Below, piece after piece: positions 1-5,458 of a stretch of 5,458 bases of DNA (position 1 is its first letter; every line of letters starts with the position of its first letter). The stretch is from Desulfobacteraceae bacterium (GTDB taxonomy: Bacteria; Desulfobacterota; Desulfobacteria; Desulfobacterales; SG8-13): positions 1 through 5,458 of the forward strand of contig JARFQH010000218.1 of assembly GCA_029287875.1 (NCBI GenBank), given 5' to 3'. The position numbers were made by a program, and so were the translations under genes. The notes below the pieces were generated by a model. It did no database searches. It was not told the origin of the DNA and saw nothing but the letters and a program-made list of their open reading frames with translations.

Positions 1-196
1 GGACGATCCGATCGGGGTCCCTGAAGAAATAGACCACGAAAAATGTAATCGCCAAGGCAAATAGGGTCGGTACGGTCAAACCCAACAACGCCAGCACCGC
101 CGTGGTGAACGCACAGCCCAGTATAATGGGAAGTCCTGGCCTGGCCACCGGAAAAGCGGTCGGGTTCGGTTTGTCCGGCCATGTGAACTCATTCAT
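1..196 (-). CDS. psd: Phosphatidylserine decarboxylase proenzyme, short type, N-terminal part (runs off left edge)
   Basis: Reading leftwards from an ATG at 196-194 gives 65 open codons up to the window edge. The product starts MNEFTWPDKPNP, then has a hydrophobic stretch at about residues 22-55, and then the motif YFFRDPDR near residue 60. A basic/Pro segment, a one- or two-pass hydrophobic hairpin and FFRDP(D/E)R is the typical N-terminus of the short phosphatidylserine decarboxylase family. These membrane-bound enzymes decarboxylate phosphatidylserine to phosphatidylethanolamine and use a pyruvoyl group made by self-cleavage. The cleavage motif near the C-terminus lies outside the window, so activity cannot be judged. 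An in-frame TGA sits two codons upstream of the ATG, so only this ATG or the TTG just before it can be the start. I see no good Shine-Dalgarno sequence. The gene follows tsaB on the same strand after 87 bases. Confidence 0.78.
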   Translation of the reverse strand, partial: MNEFTWPDKPNPTAFPVARPGLPIILGCAFTTAVLALLGLTVPTLFALAITFFVVYFFRDPDRIV

Positions 197-254
197 CAAT
201 CAACAGCTTTCATAAGTACCAGATATCTTGTTTACCCGTCAATCAATACCGATT

Positions 255-260
255 ATTATA
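255..260 (-). promoter_or_regulatory. Possible -10 box for psd in the tsaB-psd gap
   Basis: On the minus strand 260-255 reads TATAAT, a perfect sigma70 -10 hexamer, about 60 bases before the psd start. The hexamer that would sit 17 bases upstream (TGCCGC) is a poor -35 match, so any promoter here would be weak or activator-dependent. The surrounding 197-283 gap shows no clear terminator, so read-through from lon-tsaB is equally possible. Confidence 0.3.
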
Positions 261-283
261 ATGCGCCTTCGTATCGTGCGGCA

Positions 284-976
284 TCATGAACATCGAGACC
301 GCCGGTTGATCTGTGCGTCAGATTTCCGCACATACGCGGGTACGAAGTGTGCGACCTCGTCGCTGTCGCCGTTTCCCAGTCTTTTCCAGGCCAGACGCGC
401 CACCGTCGATGCCCGTATGAGGTGAGCCGAAGAGTGGGCAACATAAGCACTTTCACCCAGATTGTCACGGATTATGGAGCGATAGAGGACGGCGCCGTTT
501 CCGACAAACGTACAGGGTGCATCGATTTTGTGTAGGGCTTGGTCCGGCGGCAGCACATCTTCGGGATGCCGCTCAACGATGGCGCCGTCGATAACACGAT
601 AGGTGGAAAAGTAGACTTCTCCCCGTCGGGCATCGATCAGCGGGCACACCAGTGGTGTCGACGCAGCCGCCTGCTCGGCCAGTGTCTGCAGAGCCGAAAT
701 CCCTAAAATCGGCCGACCGGCGGCTTCCGCCAGCCCCTTCACGGTGCTGACGCCTATCCGCAGGCCGGTAAACGATCCGGGGCCTTTGACCACAGCATAA
801 GCGTCCATCCCACCGACTGCCAGTCCCGTCAGCCGGCAGGCTTCACCTATCATTCCAGCCAGGTGTCGGGAATGCGTCTGGGTGCTGACCAAATTGATTT
901 CCGCCAGGAGGTGTTCCCCGTCGGTGAGCGCCACGCTGCAGCCAGTAGTGGCCGTGTCGACAGCCAGAATTTTCAT
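284..976 (-). CDS. tsaB: tRNA threonylcarbamoyladenosine biosynthesis protein TsaB
   Basis: This 230-residue protein matches the usual TsaB length (about 230). It opens with MKILAVDTATTGCSVAL, the beta-hairpin and nucleotide-fold start of the ASKHA-type TsaB/TsaD family. It has THSRHLAGMI at residues 34-43 and the family signature KGPGSFTGLRIG at 64-75, and it ends with the common AYVRKSD near the C-terminus. TsaB is the non-catalytic partner that dimerises with TsaD; with TsaE and TsaC it makes the t6A modification at A37 of ANN-decoding tRNAs in the cytoplasm. It lacks the metal-binding histidines of TsaD, as expected. The start is the ATG at 976-974, preceded by AGGA at 984-981 with four bases between, slightly tight but usable. 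It begins 29 bases after the lon stop with no terminator between them, so co-transcription with lon is likely. psd follows downstream. Confidence 0.95.
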   Translation of the reverse strand: MKILAVDTATTGCSVALTDGEHLLAEINLVSTQTHSRHLAGMIGEACRLTGLAVGGMDAYAVVKGPGSFTGLRIGVSTVKGLAEAAGRPILGISALQTLAEQAAASTPLVCPLIDARRGEVYFSTYRVIDGAIVERHPEDVLPPDQALHKIDAPCTFVGNGAVLYRSIIRDNLGESAYVAHSSAHLIRASTVARLAWKRLGNGDSDEVAHFVPAYVRKSDAQINRRSRCS

Positions 977-1005
977 GACATCCTGATTTATTTATAATCT
1001 CAGCA

Positions 1006-3438
1006 TCAGCGACGCCTGCTCGTGACTGCGGAACCCACTTTTTTTCGTCTGCGCACACCCCGCACAGCCGCTTCCAAAGCCACAGACAGCACTTCATCCA
1101 TCCTTTCCACCGAAATGTATTTGACTTTGCGCCGGATGGTCTTGGGGATTTCGACGAGCTCTTTTGTATTTTTGGATGGAATAATGATGGTTTTTATTCC
1201 GGACCGGATGGCGCCCAGGGACTTTTCCTTTAATCCGCCAATCGGCAGGACACGGCCACGCAATGTGATTTCGCCGGTCATGGCCACATCATTACGAATC
1301 GGACGACCGGTAGCGGCCGAGATCAGAGCGGTGGCCATGGCAATCCCGGCCGAAGGCCCGTCCTTGGGAATGGCGCCGGCCGGTACGTGAATGTGGGTGT
1401 CCACGCTGTCGAATATGTTTTCCTTTCCGCCGTAGGCGCGGATGTTGGCACGGGAATAGCTTACCGCCGCACGTGCGGATTCCTGCATGACCTCACCGAG
1501 TTGACCGGTGATGATGAGTTCTCCCTTGCCCCGGATCAACGAGGCTTCCACGTACATCACCTCGCCGCCGGCCTGGGTCCAGGCCAGTCCGGTGGCCAGT
1601 CCGATTTGGGCTTCCTCCTGATCCATTTCCGGGTAATATTTCGCCACACCCAGATACTTGTGCAGATTGTTGCGCGTGATCGAGAAAAGTCCTTTCTGGC
1701 CCTCGGCAATTTTGCGGGCCACCTTGCGACAGATCGAGCCGATTTCACGTTCCAGATTTCTCACGCCCGCCTCGGCGGTGTATTCCGATATAATCAGGTC
1801 CAACGTTGCGGGACTGATGACCAGATGACGCGTTTTCAGGCCGTTTTGTTTCATCTGGCGGGGACTCAGGTATTTCTGGGCGATGATCCGCTTTTCCTCT
1901 TGAGTATATCCCGGTAGGTTGATGACCTCCATTCGGTCCAGAAGGGCCGATGGAATGGTGTCGGTCAGATTGGCCGTCAAAATGAACATGACCTGCGAAA
2001 GGTCAAAAGGCATGTTTAGGTAGTGGTCGCTAAAGGCCCCGTTTTGTTCCGGATCGAGAGCTTCGAGCAAGGCAGAAGACGGGTCTCCGCGGAAATCGGC
2101 GCCCAGCTTGTCGATTTCATCCATCATGAAAACCGGATTGCGGCTGCCGCACTGCTTGAGTCCTTGCAGAATTCGACCCGGAAGAGCACCGATGTAAGTC
2201 CGGCGGTGACCGCGGATCTCGGCTTCGTCCCGGATGCCGCCCAAGGAGATGCGCACGAACTTGCGCTTGAGAGCGTGCGCAATGGCCTGCCCCAACGAGG
2301 TCTTGCCGACGCCGGGCGGACCGACAAAACAAAGGATCGGGCCCTTCATATCCGGATTGAGCTGGCGCACGCTCAAGTACTCGAGAATACGTTCCTTGAT
2401 CCGGTCCAGGCCGTGGTGATTTTGATCCAGGACCTTCTTGGCGAGCTTGATGTCGATGATGTCACGGGTCGTCTTGCTCCAGGGCATCTCCACCAGCCAA
2501 TCGAGGTAGGTGCGAACCACCGCCGATTCGGCCGAATCAGGATGCATCTGGTCCAGGCGGCGGAGCTGCTTGTGGGCTTCATTTTCTGCCTCTTTGGACA
2601 TGCGGGCGCGCTTGATCTTTTTGCGGTAATCCTCTATCTCCAGGCCCTTTTCATCCTGTTCTCCCAGCTCTTTGTGGATCGCGCGGACCTGCTCCCGCAG
2701 GAAATAATCCCGCTGGTTCTTGAAGATCTCATCCTTGACCTCGGACTGGATCTTGGCCTGCATGGTCGACAGTTCGAGTTCCTTCATCAGGAATCGGTTG
2801 ACAGTTTTGAGCCGCTGCACCGGGTCGAATATCTCCAACAACTGCTGGGACTCTTCGATTTTCAGCTTGAGATTGGTGGCCACCAAATCCGCCAGTTTTC
2901 CGGGATCTTCGATGCTCTCGAGGACCGTGCTCACGTCACCGGTCATCTCACCTCTCAACGCCAGAATCTTTTCGGATTGCTCACGCGCATTCCGCATCAG
3001 GGCCTCGACTTCGACGGTCACCTCTTTCGGCGGCACCTCTTCGATCAAGGCCACCTTGACCCGATAGTATGGTTTTTTGCCGATGTAGCGCACGATCTTG
3101 GCCTTGGCGATGCCCTGCACCAGGGTTTTGACCCGACCGTCGGGCAGTTTGAGCATCCGCAGGATGCGTCCGACCGTACCGGTTCGGTAGATGTCGTTCG
3201 GGGTCGGATTTTCGGTCGCGGGATCCTTCTGGGTGACCAGGAACAAAAATCCGTCTTTGGCGACGGCGTCGTCCACCGCCTGGACCGACTTTTCGCGTCC
3301 CACAAAGAGCGGCAACAACATATCGGTGAAAATAACGATGTCTCGCACCGGCATCATGGGAAGAGAGAGCGGTATGTCCGCCAACGCGTCTTCTTCGTCC
3401 AGGATGCTGATCAAATCGTCTTTATCTGTCTCTGCCAT
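1006..3438 (-). CDS. lon: ATP-dependent Lon protease (endopeptidase La, LonA type)
   Basis: This is a complete 810-residue LonA, a cytoplasmic hexameric AAA+ serine protease that degrades misfolded and specific regulatory proteins. The N-terminal substrate-binding LON domain spans about residues 25-215, followed by a helical, charged linker (about 218-300). The AAA+ module has Walker A GPPGVGKT at 373-380, Walker B FMMDEID with D440 and E441, the pore-loop segment RTYIGALPGR near 413-422, and LLDRME near 499-504. The C-terminal protease domain has catalytic Ser696 in PKDGPSAG and Lys739 in GGLKEK, 43 residues apart as in E. coli Lon (S679/K722). The ATG at 3438-3436 is chosen because AAGGAG lies six bases upstream; two in-frame TTG codons before it are too close to that site. 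The tail is strongly basic, with 9 Lys/Arg in the last 18 residues. lon heads the leftward lon-tsaB(-psd) group. Confidence 0.98.
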   Translation of the reverse strand: MAETDKDDLISILDEEDALADIPLSLPMMPVRDIVIFTDMLLPLFVGREKSVQAVDDAVAKDGFLFLVTQKDPATENPTPNDIYRTGTVGRILRMLKLPDGRVKTLVQGIAKAKIVRYIGKKPYYRVKVALIEEVPPKEVTVEVEALMRNAREQSEKILALRGEMTGDVSTVLESIEDPGKLADLVATNLKLKIEESQQLLEIFDPVQRLKTVNRFLMKELELSTMQAKIQSEVKDEIFKNQRDYFLREQVRAIHKELGEQDEKGLEIEDYRKKIKRARMSKEAENEAHKQLRRLDQMHPDSAESAVVRTYLDWLVEMPWSKTTRDIIDIKLAKKVLDQNHHGLDRIKERILEYLSVRQLNPDMKGPILCFVGPPGVGKTSLGQAIAHALKRKFVRISLGGIRDEAEIRGHRRTYIGALPGRILQGLKQCGSRNPVFMMDEIDKLGADFRGDPSSALLEALDPEQNGAFSDHYLNMPFDLSQVMFILTANLTDTIPSALLDRMEVINLPGYTQEEKRIIAQKYLSPRQMKQNGLKTRHLVISPATLDLIISEYTAEAGVRNLEREIGSICRKVARKIAEGQKGLFSITRNNLHKYLGVAKYYPEMDQEEAQIGLATGLAWTQAGGEVMYVEASLIRGKGELIITGQLGEVMQESARAAVSYSRANIRAYGGKENIFDSVDTHIHVPAGAIPKDGPSAGIAMATALISAATGRPIRNDVAMTGEITLRGRVLPIGGLKEKSLGAIRSGIKTIIIPSKNTKELVEIPKTIRRKVKYISVERMDEVLSVALEAAVRGVRRRKKVGSAVTSRRR

Positions 3439-3444
3439 CAACAA

Positions 3445-3450
3445 CTCCTT
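3445..3450 (-). promoter_or_regulatory. lon ribosome binding site (decides the start)
   Basis: The minus strand reads AAGGAG here, a near-perfect Shine-Dalgarno sequence. It is six bases before the ATG at 3438-3436, and it directly abuts the TTG codon at 3444-3442. This spacing selects the ATG and rules out the longer TTG-started version that would add two residues. Confidence 0.85.
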
Positions 3451-3485
3451 GTTTCCGATCTGCGTTTCAAGCGATCGATTGCCGG

Positions 3486-3500
3486 CGGCTTGTCAAGCCG
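3486..3500. repeat. Perfect 15-base palindrome in the lon leader, possible operator or small hairpin
   Basis: The sequence CGGCTTG-T-CAAGCCG has two 7-base arms around a single central base. It lies between the predicted lon transcription start (about 3523) and the lon start codon, roughly +24 to +38. As DNA it has the symmetry of a dimeric repressor site; as RNA it could form a 5-bp stem with a 5-base loop. It does not resemble the CIRCE element. On the minus strand it contains TTGACA, but no -10 box follows at a suitable distance. Confidence 0.4.
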
Positions 3501-3515
3501 GACATTTTGACCGCT

Positions 3516-3544
3516 TTGATAAACTGTGCATTATAACGTATATA
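3516..3544 (+). promoter_or_regulatory. Weak candidate promoter facing the prepilin peptidase gene
   Basis: TTGATA (3516-3521) and TATATA (3539-3544) are separated by 17 bases; an alternative pair is TTGACC (3507-3512) with TATAAC (3532-3537) at 19 bases. Neither is strong, but something must transcribe the rightward genes, and this AT-rich stretch is the only candidate seen. It would leave a leader of roughly 110 bases and overlaps the lon promoter on the other strand. Confidence 0.3.
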
Positions 3545-3577
3545 TTCTCTTTGGCAATAACAACCTTGATTTTTTTT
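3530..3577 (-). promoter_or_regulatory. lon promoter, sigma70-like, with upstream A-tract
   Basis: On the minus strand TTGCCA (3557-3552) and a perfect TATAAT (3535-3530) are 16 bases apart. A run of eight A residues (3577-3570) lies about 13 bases upstream of the -35 box, in the place of an UP element. Transcription would start near 3523, giving a leader of about 85 bases that contains the palindrome at 3486-3500. I see no CIRCE element and no sigma32-type promoter on this strand, so the usual heat-shock control of lon is not evident here. Confidence 0.6.
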
Positions 3578-3620
3578 GATATCCCCATTATGCTTTAACG
3601 TCACGATGAAATCATAAAAA

Positions 3621-3649
3621 TGCCTGATGGCAAACGTCATTGTCAGGCG
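3621..3649 (+). repeat. Inverted repeat / hairpin just before the prepilin peptidase start
   Basis: GCCTGA (3622-3627) pairs with TCAGGC (3643-3648). On the plus strand the stem can extend by wobble pairs inward (T3628-G3642, G3629-T3641, G3630-T3640) and outward (T3621-G3649). On the minus strand the hairpin is followed by a run of five T (positions 3620-3616), which looks like a weak intrinsic terminator with a long loop of 15 bases, although no minus-strand gene ends here. It ends 12 bases before the chosen ATG. Confidence 0.35.
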
Positions 3650-3661
3650 ATTGTTTTGAAT

Positions 3662-4432
3662 ATGAATATAGTGCTGATGGGGGTAATTGTCGTTGTCTTC
3701 GGCTTGTGCGTGGGCAGTTTTCTCAATGTCTGTATCTACCGCATACCGGCTTCGAAATCGATCGTTTACCCCGGCTCCATGTGCCCGACTTGCGGGACGG
3801 CCATCCGATATTACGACAATATTCCGCTTCTCGGTTACTTCTGGCTGGGTGGCAAGTGCCGTCAGTGCCGGTCTCCGATTTCGATCCGTTATCCCCTGAT
3901 CGAACTGCTCACCGGGACGGTTGCTCTCGGCTTGTTTCTCAAATACGGTGTTTCGATCGAAGCCTTGATCTACTTTGCTTTCGCCTGCGTTCTGATCGTT
4001 ATCACCTTCATCGATATCGATTACCGCATCATCCCCGACCGCATCTCACTGCCCGGAATTGTCGTATTTTTTCTGGCCGCCATGGCGGTTCCGTCCATGA
4101 ATTGGCTGGACGCCCTTCTGGGGGTTGTGATCGGCGGCGGCAGTCTGTTCCTGGTAGCGCTCGTCTACCACCTGCTGACCCGTAAAGAAGGCATGGGCGG
4201 CGGAGACATCAAATTGCTGGCCATGATCGGGGCCCTGATCGGTTGGAAAGGGGTTCTTTTCACCATTTTCGTTTCGTCCGCCGTGGGCACGTTGTCGGGT
4301 CTGACCATCATGATGGCCACTCGCCAAAACATGAAACTGGCCGTTCCCTTCGGTCCCTTTCTCTCGATCGGTGCACTCTCCTACGTGTTTTTCGGTCCAC
4401 AGCTGATATCCTGGTACTTTCGGCTCACGTAA
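3662..4432 (+). CDS. pilD: Prepilin leader peptidase / N-methyltransferase (type 4 prepilin peptidase, A24 family)
   Basis: This 256-residue polytopic inner-membrane protein cleaves the leader from type IV prepilins or type II secretion pseudopilins and methylates the new N-terminus. GSFLNVCIYRIP at residues 18-29 is the conserved start of the family. Two cysteine pairs, C41/C44 and C66/C69, form the zinc-binding cytoplasmic loop of the bifunctional class. The two catalytic aspartates of the GxGD-type protease are D118 (in FIDIDYRIIPD) and D182 (in GGGDIK). Several hydrophobic segments follow, as expected. The start is uncertain: an in-frame ATG at 3620 would add 14 polar residues, but its region forms a hairpin, and the family normally begins with the hydrophobic stretch seen from 3662. 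Neither ATG has a good Shine-Dalgarno site. No pilin or secretion gene is in the window, so the substrate is unknown. The symbol follows family resemblance; gspO would fit equally. Confidence 0.93.
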   Translation: MNIVLMGVIVVVFGLCVGSFLNVCIYRIPASKSIVYPGSMCPTCGTAIRYYDNIPLLGYFWLGGKCRQCRSPISIRYPLIELLTGTVALGLFLKYGVSIEALIYFAFACVLIVITFIDIDYRIIPDRISLPGIVVFFLAAMAVPSMNWLDALLGVVIGGGSLFLVALVYHLLTRKEGMGGGDIKLLAMIGALIGWKGVLFTIFVSSAVGTLSGLTIMMATRQNMKLAVPFGPFLSIGALSYVFFGPQLISWYFRLT

Positions 4433-4483
4433 CGTACCGATCGGCCACCGCAACAATCATAAGGGCCAACAGGCTTCAACCGT

Positions 4484-5215
4484 ATGCGACTCGCTGTCAT
4501 TTCAGATATTCACGGTAACTGGGATGCACTCACGGCGGTCCTCGCCGACATCGACGCCGGCCGGCCCGACGCCGTATTCTGTCTCGGGGACTGCATCGGC
4601 TATGGCGCCGAACCCGAGCGGGTCATCCGGACCCTCCGGCAGCGCGGCATTCCCTCGACACGCGGCAACCACGAGCAGGCCGTGCTGGAGCCGGATCGCC
4701 TGGAATGGTTCAATCTTCTGGCCCGAAAATCCCTGGTCAGGACCGCCGAAATGCTCTCAGCCGAAGCACTTCAGCTCATAGACGAATGTCCCGCCGTTTT
4801 GACATCTCACGGCTGCCGCTTTGTCCACGGCTTTCCACCGGACTCCGTCACCACGTATCACTTCGAGGTGCCCTCTGGTGAAAGGCGTCGTATTATAAAA
4901 TCGATGACCGAAAAAATCTGTTTCATCGGCCACACCCACGACTTGACCCTCATCACCTACGACGGCCGCATACTGACCAATACCTCTCTTGGACCGGGTC
5001 GGGTAGATCTTTTGCCGAACCAGCAGGCCGTTGTTTGTGTCGGCAGCGTCGGTCAACCACGAGACGGCGACGAAAATGCCAAGTACGTCATTTGGGACGC
5101 TGACGCAGCAACCCTGGAGGTCAGGTATATCCGTTACGACATCGGTGCCGCGGCTGAAAAAATCATTGCAGCCGGGCTGCCGCGCGCGCACGCCGACCGG
5201 CTGTGGTGTCGGTAA
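4484..5215 (+). CDS. Calcineurin-like metallophosphoesterase family protein
   Basis: The 243-residue product has the full set of dimetal phosphoesterase motifs: DIHGN with D8 and H10, GDCIGYG with D36, GNHE with N62 and H63, a histidine in VHGFP (H115), and GHTH with H150 and H152. These fit the YfcE-like Metallophos_2 group of cytoplasmic enzymes that hydrolyse phosphoesters with two metal ions, usually Mn or Fe/Zn/Ni. The later GSVGQPRDGD and the C-terminal AAAEKIIAAGLP segment are common in this bacterial subgroup. The substrate cannot be told from sequence: phosphodiesters, nucleotides and phosphoproteins are all possible. The start is secure because the first motif begins at residue 7, although the ribosome site is weak. 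It lies 51 bases after the prepilin peptidase gene and 60 before a Ser/Thr kinase gene on the same strand, which makes phosphoprotein phosphatase activity a reasonable hypothesis but no more. Confidence 0.92.
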   Translation: MRLAVISDIHGNWDALTAVLADIDAGRPDAVFCLGDCIGYGAEPERVIRTLRQRGIPSTRGNHEQAVLEPDRLEWFNLLARKSLVRTAEMLSAEALQLIDECPAVLTSHGCRFVHGFPPDSVTTYHFEVPSGERRRIIKSMTEKICFIGHTHDLTLITYDGRILTNTSLGPGRVDLLPNQQAVVCVGSVGQPRDGDENAKYVIWDADAATLEVRYIRYDIGAAAEKIIAAGLPRAHADRLWCR

Positions 5216-5218
5216 TCC

Positions 5219-5249
5219 CGGACAGGGCTTTTCTGGTAAAATCCTGCCG
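5219..5249 (+). repeat. Imperfect 12-bp hairpin between the phosphoesterase and kinase genes
   Basis: CGG (5219-5221) pairs with CCG (5247-5249), CAGGG (5223-5227) with TCCTG (5242-5246), and TTTT (5229-5232) with AAAA (5238-5241). Single bulges occur at A5222 and C5228, and the loop is five bases (5233-5237). No T-run follows, so it is not a classic intrinsic terminator. It fills most of the 60-base gap before the kinase start and could act in mRNA stability, processing or partial attenuation. Confidence 0.4.
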
Positions 5250-5275
5250 ACTAAAGGCTCGCGAAAAAAAATGAT

Positions 5276-5458
5276 GTGAAAACGATCGGAAAATATATCA
5301 TCCGCGGCCTCCTCGGCCGTGGCGGAATGAGCAAGATTTACAAGGTCGAGCACCCGGTTATCGGTAAAATCGCCGCTCTCAAATACATGGACCCGGACCC
5401 GCTTTTGGTCAAGCTGATGGGGATGGACGGCATCCGGGCCATGTTCGTGGCCGAGGCC
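5276..5458 (+). CDS. Hanks-type serine/threonine protein kinase, N-terminal part (runs off right edge)
   Basis: Sixty-one codons are present from a GTG at 5276. KYIIRGLLGRGGMSKIYKV contains the glycine-rich ATP loop: G14, G16 and S19 fit GxGxx(G/S). AALK supplies the ATP-anchoring lysine K36. E60 in FVAEA is a plausible alpha-C glutamate for the salt bridge, after a somewhat long insert (LLVKLMGMDG). This is the start of a eukaryotic-like protein kinase domain; the catalytic and activation loops lie outside the window, so activity and any sensor or membrane domain cannot be assessed. An in-frame TAA at 5252-5254 limits the start, and GTG is the only usual initiator after it. The nearest purine-rich site (AAAGG at 5253-5257) is 18 bases away, which is too far, so translation may be weak or coupled. 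It follows the metallophosphoesterase on the same strand. Confidence 0.85.
   Translation, partial: MKTIGKYIIRGLLGRGGMSKIYKVEHPVIGKIAALKYMDPDPLLVKLMGMDGIRAMFVAEA

Noticed and set aside
1387..1917. 176-codon plus-strand open frame opposite the lon protease domain
   Set aside because: Same antisense effect; no motif, no ribosome site, no independent support.
3439..3444. Upstream TTG codons as an alternative lon start
   Set aside because: The first TTG directly abuts the AAGGAG ribosome site, leaving no spacing, whereas the ATG at 3438 is ideally spaced.
3489..3496. TTGACA on the minus strand inside the palindrome as a second lon -35 box
   Set aside because: No -10-like hexamer lies 15-19 bases downstream; the palindrome explains the match.
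2023..3510. 495-codon open frame on the plus strand, antisense to lon
   Set aside because: It lies almost wholly opposite lon, which is unambiguous. The translation is rich in Leu, Asp, Phe, His and Gln with repeats like DLGLDLGL, as expected from reading a GC-biased gene backwards, and shows no known motif.
3565..3591. sigma32-like pattern on the plus strand (CTTGATT ... CCCCATTAT)
   Set aside because: The -10 part is a good match, but the spacing of 11 bases is short and it faces the prepilin peptidase rather than lon, so it is most likely chance in AT-rich DNA.
5180..5190. Alternating CG run (CGCGCGCGC) as a Z-DNA or repeat element
   Set aside because: It lies inside the phosphoesterase coding region (Leu-Pro-Arg-Ala-His) and is explained by GC-rich codon use.
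4757..5353. 198-codon minus-strand open frame across the phosphoesterase and kinase start
   Set aside because: It is antisense to two genes with clear catalytic motifs and has no recognisable domain.

Overview
The window looks like ordinary chromosomal DNA from a GC-rich Gram-negative bacterium. The protein styles (short-type phosphatidylserine decarboxylase, an 810-residue LonA, a Hanks-type kinase, a prepilin peptidase) suggest a deltaproteobacterium, possibly a Desulfobacterales-like sulfate reducer. That placement is inference from family resemblance; the sequence has no rRNA or tRNA to confirm it. There are six protein genes, two of them cut by the window edges. I see no transposon, CRISPR array, prophage or RNA gene.

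Left half, minus strand (3438 down to 1): lon (ATP-dependent protease La), then tsaB (partner subunit for tRNA t6A synthesis) after 29 bases, then after an 87-base gap the first 65 codons of a phosphatidylserine decarboxylase (psd) that runs off the left edge. lon and tsaB are probably co-transcribed. psd may also be reached by read-through, or have its own promoter in the gap.

Middle (3439-3661): an AT-rich divergent control region of about 220 bases between lon and a plus-strand prepilin peptidase gene. It holds a good sigma70-type promoter facing lon with an upstream A-tract, a weaker overlapping promoter facing right, a perfect 15-base palindrome in the lon leader, and a hairpin just before the prepilin peptidase.

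Right half, plus strand (3662-5458): prepilin peptidase (PilD family), a calcineurin-like metallophosphoesterase after 51 bases, and the first 61 codons of a Hanks-type Ser/Thr protein kinase after 60 bases. The three may form one transcription unit. The metallophosphoesterase and kinase could act as an opposing pair in protein phosphorylation, but this is a hypothesis from adjacency only.

I found no clearly novel system. The points most worth a second look are the phosphoesterase-kinase neighbourhood with its intergenic hairpin, and the structured lon/prepilin peptidase control region.
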